Shown here one piece after another: positions 7,257-10,799 of a stretch of DNA of 10,799 nucleotides. The DNA is from Prolixibacteraceae bacterium (GTDB lineage: Bacteria; Bacteroidota; Bacteroidia; Bacteroidales; Prolixibacteraceae), in NCBI GenBank assembly GCA_016930735.1, contig JAFGGF010000328.1, positions 1 to 10,799 of the forward strand. Reading direction: 5' to 3'. Position 1 is the first letter of the stretch. The number at the start of each line of letters is the position of its first letter. The translations under genes and the position numbers were made by a program. The notes beneath the pieces were generated by a model that ran no database searches, had not been told where the DNA came from, and worked only from the letters and a program-made list of their open reading frames with translations.

Positions 7257-7340
7257 CGTTTATTTTCATAAGTTTAGGTTTAGTTAGGTTAGTTAGTTTA
7301 ATGAGAAAAGGATAGGCTGTTGAGCCTATCCTTTGTATTT
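7257..7340 (+). ncRNA. Candidate small RNA of about 80 nt ending in a hairpin
   Basis: A promoter-like site ends at 7251 and a strong hairpin ends at 7334, so a transcript of about 80 nt is predicted. Its 5' part is a low-complexity run with five TTAG units (starting at 7274, 7280, 7284, 7289 and 7293). Next is the purine-rich AATGAGAAAAGG, then the hairpin. I do not recognise the family. Alternatively this is the leader of the sigma factor operon with an attenuator, or simply the end of the TonB-like transcript. Confidence 0.35.
7307..7334 (+). terminator. Perfect 12-bp hairpin, probable terminator
   Basis: AAAGGATAGGCT (7307-7318), loop GTTG, and AGCCTATCCTTT (7323-7334) pair perfectly over 12 bp. 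The following bases are GTATTTTAG, a modest T-run, with the stem's own TTT just before. It could end the TonB-like transcript or the candidate small RNA, and because of its symmetry could act on both strands. The weak T-run makes a structural RNA role also possible. Confidence 0.6.
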
Positions 7341-7430
7341 TAGCCCAATTCAAACTTTAAAATTGCAATCACCAAATAAAAATCACTGATATATAACTTA
7401 TTAATTATTTTTTTTATAAGGATTAATTCC

Positions 7431-7461
7431 TTTGATATTTGATGTTTATACATTTAATTTG
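7431..7461 (+). promoter_or_regulatory. Probable promoter of the sigma factor operon
   Basis: TTTG (7431-7434) and TTAATTTG (7454-7461) are separated by exactly 19 bases, matching the Bacteroidota TTTG-N19-TAnnTTTG arrangement except for one base (TT for TA) in the -7 box. The start codon of the sigma factor gene is at 7544, leaving a leader of about 75 bases. The region is AT-rich, so a chance match is possible. Confidence 0.45.
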
Positions 7462-7543
7462 TAGTTAATAAAAATTTGTGGAAAGATATTTTTATCAACA
7501 ATAGGGTTACCTTTTGGAATTAATCCGAATTATAGTATAGAAA

Positions 7544-8131
7544 ATGAAAAACTTTACAGATGAACAAATCCATAAAGGGATTTTAAGAAATGACAGTTTA
7601 GTATTACAATTCATTTATAAACAGTTCTTTTACAAGGTTAGTAATTTTATCAGGAATAACAGTGGCAACGACGATGATGCAAGTGATATTTTTCAGGAAG
7701 CCATAATTGTTATTTTCAGGAAACTGAAAGATGACACCAAAGCTTTGGAAAATCGTCCTTTCCACCTTTACCTGTTTTCAGTTTGCAGGTTTCTATGGTT
7801 AAAACAACTTGAAAAACGAAGGATTGAAAACGAAAAGGTGAACGATAGCCTGCCATACCAGGAAGACAATTATGATGAAGACTTTTTTGAAACAGTCAGT
7901 AAAAATGAGCGCTACAGTCTTTATCAAAAACATTTCAGGAACCTTGGTACCGATTGCCAGAAAATAATGCAGTTATTCTTCGAGAAAGTTCCTTTAAAAC
8001 AAATTGCCCAGATGATGGGGTATAAAAGTGAAAAGTATGCTAAAAAAAGGAAGTATAAATGTAAAGAGTTACTTATTGAAAGAATAAAACAAGATTCACA
8101 ATATAAAAAAATTTTAGAAGATGATACGTAA
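7544..8131 (+). CDS. ECF-like sigma-70 family RNA polymerase sigma factor
   Basis: This 195-residue cytoplasmic protein has the two-domain layout of ECF sigma factors. Region 2 spans about residues 14-90, with DDASDIFQEAIIVIFRKL at 44-61, the core polymerase-binding helix. After an acidic linker (about 100-120) comes region 4 (about 134-181), with the helix-turn-helix PLKQIAQMMGYKSEKYAKKR. It should recruit RNA polymerase to its own set of promoters. The regulon is unknown, and I see no clear -35/-10 pair in the window that it would obviously use. Its last 11 bases overlap the next gene, which encodes a membrane protein with anti-sigma-like segments, so the two are likely translationally coupled and act as a pair. 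Length is usual for the family. Confidence 0.85.
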   Translation: MKNFTDEQIHKGILRNDSLVLQFIYKQFFYKVSNFIRNNSGNDDDASDIFQEAIIVIFRKLKDDTKALENRPFHLYLFSVCRFLWLKQLEKRRIENEKVNDSLPYQEDNYDEDFFETVSKNERYSLYQKHFRNLGTDCQKIMQLFFEKVPLKQIAQMMGYKSEKYAKKRKYKCKELLIERIKQDSQYKKILEDDT

Positions 8132-9635
8132 AGTTGAATACACCGAAAGGATCGATTGTTACCTAAACAACGAATTTGATCCACAACAGAAGAAGGAATT
8201 TGAAGCAGAATTAGCCTCAAATACAGAATTAGCGGAAGAATTAAAACTCCAGGTTGAAATTCAGGACGCACTCGCCGAAAAAGATGTTATGAATTTAAGG
8301 AAAAACCTAAACACAATCTTAAATTCAGGACAAGCCAAAGAAGAAAAATTACAAGCCTCATTCGACCTGGTTGAAGACCTGGAAGAATTTAATGAATTTG
8401 AAGCTCAGGTTGACCCCGATGAACTTTTAAATTATTATGAATCGCTCCCTAAATTGCATATATATCAGCATGAAATAGCTTCCAGGGAAAATGTTCATCA
8501 CTTTTATAAGGAACAGGAACTTACCAAAGCAAAAGTTGAAGAAGAAGAAGTATTTACTGATGAAGCATTAATGGCAGAAATTGAAGAAGCAATCATGGAA
8601 AAAGATGTGCTTCAGCTTCGCGATAACCTGAAACAAATCGCTCAATCGATGCCGGATCACGATTATAGCCATGAAGAAATTGATGAATACCTGGATAATA
8701 TTATGCCGGATTCATTAATGGCAGAATTTGAGAAAGAACTGGTTAACAATGCACGCCTTGCAAAAGATGTAGAGTTACATCGTGAACTGGAAAAGGCCGT
8801 AGTGGAAAAAGACATTATGGACCTGAGGGCAAACATAAACAACATTATGGAAACCCAGACTTCTTACAATCAGGACTTTGTCGATATCGAAAAATACCTC
8901 GAAAACGATCTTACAGAAGAGCAACTGGCTGAATTTGAAAATGATATGTATGAAAACAGCGACCTGAAAGCCGATGTTTCCCTGCATAAAGAAGTCGATT
9001 TGGCTTCGGCTGAAAGTGATGTGATGTCATTAAGAGATAACCTGAGAAATATAAGGGCTGAAATAAATACACGCGAAGAAAAATCAGTAATCAGGCTGAA
9101 TACAGGTGTAAAATCTGTATTTATCAGGTATTCTGCGGCAGTTGTTGTGCTTATTGCATTTGGCCTTTCAATATTTACAAGATTACAACCGGCCGACAAC
9201 GAACATTTGTACAGCAAATATGTGTATAATACTGAAGCACCCGGAACCCAACGTGGTAGCGATAATTCATTTGACAGGACATTATCTGCCGGACAGGAGT
9301 TGTTTAACCTGAAACATTACGAAGAGGCAGTAATGGCTTTCCAGACTGTAATTGAGAGAAATAAAAATAATTCAATTTCACAGTTCTTCCTGGCAAAAAG
9401 TTACCAGAATATGAGGGAGTCGTTAAATGCAATTAAAGAATTTGAAAAAGTTGCCGGTAACAGTGAAACTACTTATAAAGATTTAGCTGAATATAATATA
9501 GGTCTTTGTTACCTTGTATTGGACGACCGTAAGAAAGCTGCTGAACAATTCAGGAACCTGATCCGCAATAATAATTTCTACAGAGATGATGCAAAGGCCA
9601 TCCTTAGGGAATTGAAACTCGAAGATAAGGAGTAA
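8121..9635 (+). CDS. Membrane protein with repeated anti-sigma-like segments and C-terminal TPRs
   Basis: This 504-residue protein probably restrains the sigma factor encoded just before it. Its cytoplasmic N-terminal 330 residues contain three to four copies of an acidic helical segment resembling the zinc-free anti-sigma N-termini of Bacteroidota (IDxYLxx...FExEL..N..LAxxxxLHxE, then EKDVMxLRxNLxxI). The second half-motif is at residues 53-66, 160-173, 229-242 and 298-311. No HxxxCxxC zinc motif is seen. One membrane helix follows (about 334-352, FIRYSAAVVVLIAFGLSIF). The periplasmic part has TPR-like repeats (about 387-412, 418-445, 453-480; for example NLKHYEEAVMAFQTVIE). The start at 8121 lies inside the sigma gene, with an 11-base overlap. 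The anti-sigma role is inferred from layout; binding is untested. Confidence 0.75.
   Translation: MIRKVEYTERIDCYLNNEFDPQQKKEFEAELASNTELAEELKLQVEIQDALAEKDVMNLRKNLNTILNSGQAKEEKLQASFDLVEDLEEFNEFEAQVDPDELLNYYESLPKLHIYQHEIASRENVHHFYKEQELTKAKVEEEEVFTDEALMAEIEEAIMEKDVLQLRDNLKQIAQSMPDHDYSHEEIDEYLDNIMPDSLMAEFEKELVNNARLAKDVELHRELEKAVVEKDIMDLRANINNIMETQTSYNQDFVDIEKYLENDLTEEQLAEFENDMYENSDLKADVSLHKEVDLASAESDVMSLRDNLRNIRAEINTREEKSVIRLNTGVKSVFIRYSAAVVVLIAFGLSIFTRLQPADNEHLYSKYVYNTEAPGTQRGSDNSFDRTLSAGQELFNLKHYEEAVMAFQTVIERNKNNSISQFFLAKSYQNMRESLNAIKEFEKVAGNSETTYKDLAEYNIGLCYLVLDDRKKAAEQFRNLIRNNNFYRDDAKAILRELKLEDKE
8139..9059 (+). repeat. Internal protein repeats in the anti-sigma-like region
   Basis: Four related units are encoded here: residues 7-66 (8139-8318), 146-174 (8556-8642, second half only), 183-244 (8667-8852) and 253-313 (8877-9059). 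The last two are full-length and in register with a 69-residue (207-base) period between their EKDIM/ESDVM motifs; the third and second motifs are also 69 residues apart. The first is 107 residues from the second, and the acidic stretch between (about 81-145) may hold a decayed first half. The DNA is diverged, so this is old duplication. Confidence 0.7.
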
Positions 9636-9657
9636 AAAGGCAAGTAAAACAATACTA

Positions 9658-10799
9658 TCAGGCCCGGTTTTTCCGGGCTTTTTTTGTTTTATAAAGCTGA
9701 TCAGCAAGAATAATTAAAAGGATCAGAAGAATTGCAATAAAAAAATAAAGGTCATTACTTGTATTTAATGCGTCAGTATTACCAATATTTACATAGCTAA
9801 GCCAGACATGAGGATGTGCGGTAACCGGATCAGCATTTTCAATGTGTTTTATTTTTGCCAACCTTAAAGCTTCGTGTTTTTTCTTTCCTGCTTTTAAAAA
9901 CTTATAAAATTCGGCCATGATCTCTGCTCCCGACCTGTCTTCAACTTCCCAAAGGGTCATAACAATTGAAGGGCAGCCTGCATAGAAAAACCCACGGGCC
10001 AGGCTAATAACACCTTCGCCTTCCCGAAGTTTACCTCTACCTGTATTACATGCACTCAATACAGCCAACCTTGCTTTCATTTTCATATTGTAAATTTCGG
10101 AAGTATATAGCCAGCCATCGTTTGACATATAATCTGAATTTTCAGGAGTAAAAGCCAGCTTTGAAAACATCGGAAGTGAATCGTTTATAATGGCATGCAT
10201 TGCTAGGTGCAATATGTCAAAGTCTGCCATGTTTTCTTTAAAATTAGATTCCGTAGCCTCTTTATTAATATAAACTTCTGAATTTATAATTGTTGAAATA
10301 AAATTTACTTCTTCCCTGATCCCGGTTAAAGGTGCCAACTGGTTAAATTCCTCGTCACCAAACTCATTATAGGTTGAATAATCTGGGGCAAAAGCAAGGA
10401 GTTTTTTGCCTGCTCTCTTTTCTTTATTAAACCTGTTTAAATACAGGTTTGCTGAATACGAATAATTGAAAGTATATTTTTTTATCAGATAATCCAGGTT
10501 TACAAAATTTAATGTATCAATATTTGATGGATAACTATATAAAAGTGCATCAAATGGAATATAACTCAAAATTCCATCGGGAATAACTGTAATTGTATTA
10601 TCCTTGATTTTTTCTTCAACAGGCTGAATCAGTGTTTTATACAAGCTGAAGGATGCAGATAAATAATTTAAATAATTTTCTACGGGGATATTTATATAAT
10701 CGGCGGTAGAAAGGAACTGATAAACATTATCAATATTTTCAATAAAGGTTGAATCAACCAGGAATTTTTGAAAACTGTAATCTTTCTTCGATACAGAAA
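9658..10799 (-). CDS. CHAT-domain protease with C-terminal membrane anchor (5' end outside the window)
   Basis: The reading frame is open from the right edge to the stop at 9658-9660, giving at least 380 residues, so the gene is cut by the window. A TTG at 10644 is internal, not the start: upstream codons read SVSKKDYSFQKFLVDS and on without a stop. The CHAT domain (caspase-like, clan CD) is recognised by VIPDGILSYIPFDALL, HLAMHA with the catalytic His (codon at 10195-10197) and LSACNTG with the catalytic Cys (codon at 10048-10050), followed by GEGVISLARGFFYAGCPSIVMTLW. Both dyad residues are intact, so it should be active. CHAT proteins usually have N-terminal TPRs, which would lie off the edge. 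A hydrophobic helix near the C terminus (FFIAILLILLIIL) and a basic KKARKNRA tail suggest membrane anchoring. Convergent with the sigma operon, 22 bp apart. Confidence 0.85.
   Translation of the reverse strand, partial: SVSKKDYSFQKFLVDSTFIENIDNVYQFLSTADYINIPVENYLNYLSASFSLYKTLIQPVEEKIKDNTITVIPDGILSYIPFDALLYSYPSNIDTLNFVNLDYLIKKYTFNYSYSANLYLNRFNKEKRAGKKLLAFAPDYSTYNEFGDEEFNQLAPLTGIREEVNFISTIINSEVYINKEATESNFKENMADFDILHLAMHAIINDSLPMFSKLAFTPENSDYMSNDGWLYTSEIYNMKMKARLAVLSACNTGRGKLREGEGVISLARGFFYAGCPSIVMTLWEVEDRSGAEIMAEFYKFLKAGKKKHEALRLAKIKHIENADPVTAHPHVWLSYVNIGNTDALNTSNDLYFFIAILLILLIILADQLYKTKKARKNRA
9660..9690 (+). terminator. Intrinsic terminator of the sigma/anti-sigma-like operon
   Basis: GCCCGG (9662-9667), loop TTTTT, and CCGGGC (9673-9678) form a 6-bp GC stem extended by a G-U and an A-T pair, followed by seven T (9679-9685), a G and four more T. 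It comes 24 bases after the stop codon of the TPR protein. The hairpin lies within the last codons of the convergent CHAT gene. Confidence 0.85.

Larger units (their letters stand above)
7175..7543. other. 369-bp non-coding region with promoters and a hairpin
   Basis: I see no convincing protein gene in this stretch. It contains, in order: a promoter-like site (7219-7251), a TTAG-rich run (7274-7296), a long perfect hairpin (7307-7334) and a second promoter-like site (7431-7461) for the sigma factor operon. The remainder is very AT-rich. The only short ORF at the hairpin, ATGAGAAAAGGATAG from 7302, encodes four residues and is not a gene. Confidence 0.7.

Noticed and set aside
8870..9217. 115-residue minus-strand open frame inside the anti-sigma-like gene (and similar ones at 8663, 8775 and 7924)
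   Set aside because: They are antisense to a strongly supported gene, and their Ser/Phe/Ile-rich composition is what reverse translation of Glu/Lys/Asn-rich coding sequence gives.
10642..10644. TTG as start codon of the CHAT protein
   Set aside because: The frame stays open for 51 more codons up to the window edge, and the upstream residues continue the helical segment before the CHAT domain.
7544..10799. Type III-E CRISPR (Craspase) locus
   Set aside because: A CHAT protease and a sigma factor are present, but there is no cas gene, no direct-repeat array and no Csx30-like protein in the window.
1..10799. Insertion sequence, tRNA, rRNA or integrase
   Set aside because: No transposase or integrase reading frame, no tRNA-like cloverleaf and no rRNA sequence noticed; the region looks like stable chromosome.

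Overview
The window reads as chromosomal DNA of a Bacteroidota bacterium, probably class Bacteroidia. The grounds are an AT-rich sequence, genes whose starts are preceded by A-rich stretches instead of Shine-Dalgarno sites, promoter-like TAnnTTTG boxes, and a cluster of gld-type genes whose products match the GldA/GldF/GldG family known from this phylum. I cannot assign a genus.

Layout. At the left edge (1-228) there is a minus-strand regulatory region. It has a near-consensus sigma-54 -24/-12 promoter (97-112) and two palindromic sites (169-204) about 60-100 bp upstream of it. A gene apparently begins at base 10 and leaves the window. Next, on the minus strand, comes an Omp85-type outer-membrane beta-barrel protein (229-2082). 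Divergent from it is a plus-strand operon of gldA, gldF, gldG and a DUF4340 gene (2261-6389), closed by a clear intrinsic terminator. A separate TonB-like gene follows (6455-7174) with its own promoter box almost touching the start codon.

The 7175-7543 gap holds no protein gene. It contains a promoter-like site, a TTAG-rich stretch and a perfect 12-bp hairpin, which together look like a small RNA, and then a promoter for the next operon. That operon (7544-9635) encodes an ECF-like sigma factor whose gene overlaps, by 11 bases, the gene for a membrane protein. The membrane protein carries repeated anti-sigma-like segments before the membrane helix and TPR repeats after it. Convergent with this pair, 22 bp away, is the 3' part of a CHAT-domain protease gene (9658 to the right edge) with an intact His/Cys dyad and a C-terminal membrane anchor.

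How they may work together. GldA-GldF-GldG-DUF4340 should form one inner-membrane ABC-type complex. The sigma factor, the anti-sigma-like TPR protein and the CHAT protease form a plausible membrane signalling module, in which proteolysis or TPR contacts would release the sigma factor. This is inference from gene context and domain content. The most notable items are this module, the repeated anti-sigma-like architecture, the sigma-54 control region at the left edge, and the candidate small RNA.
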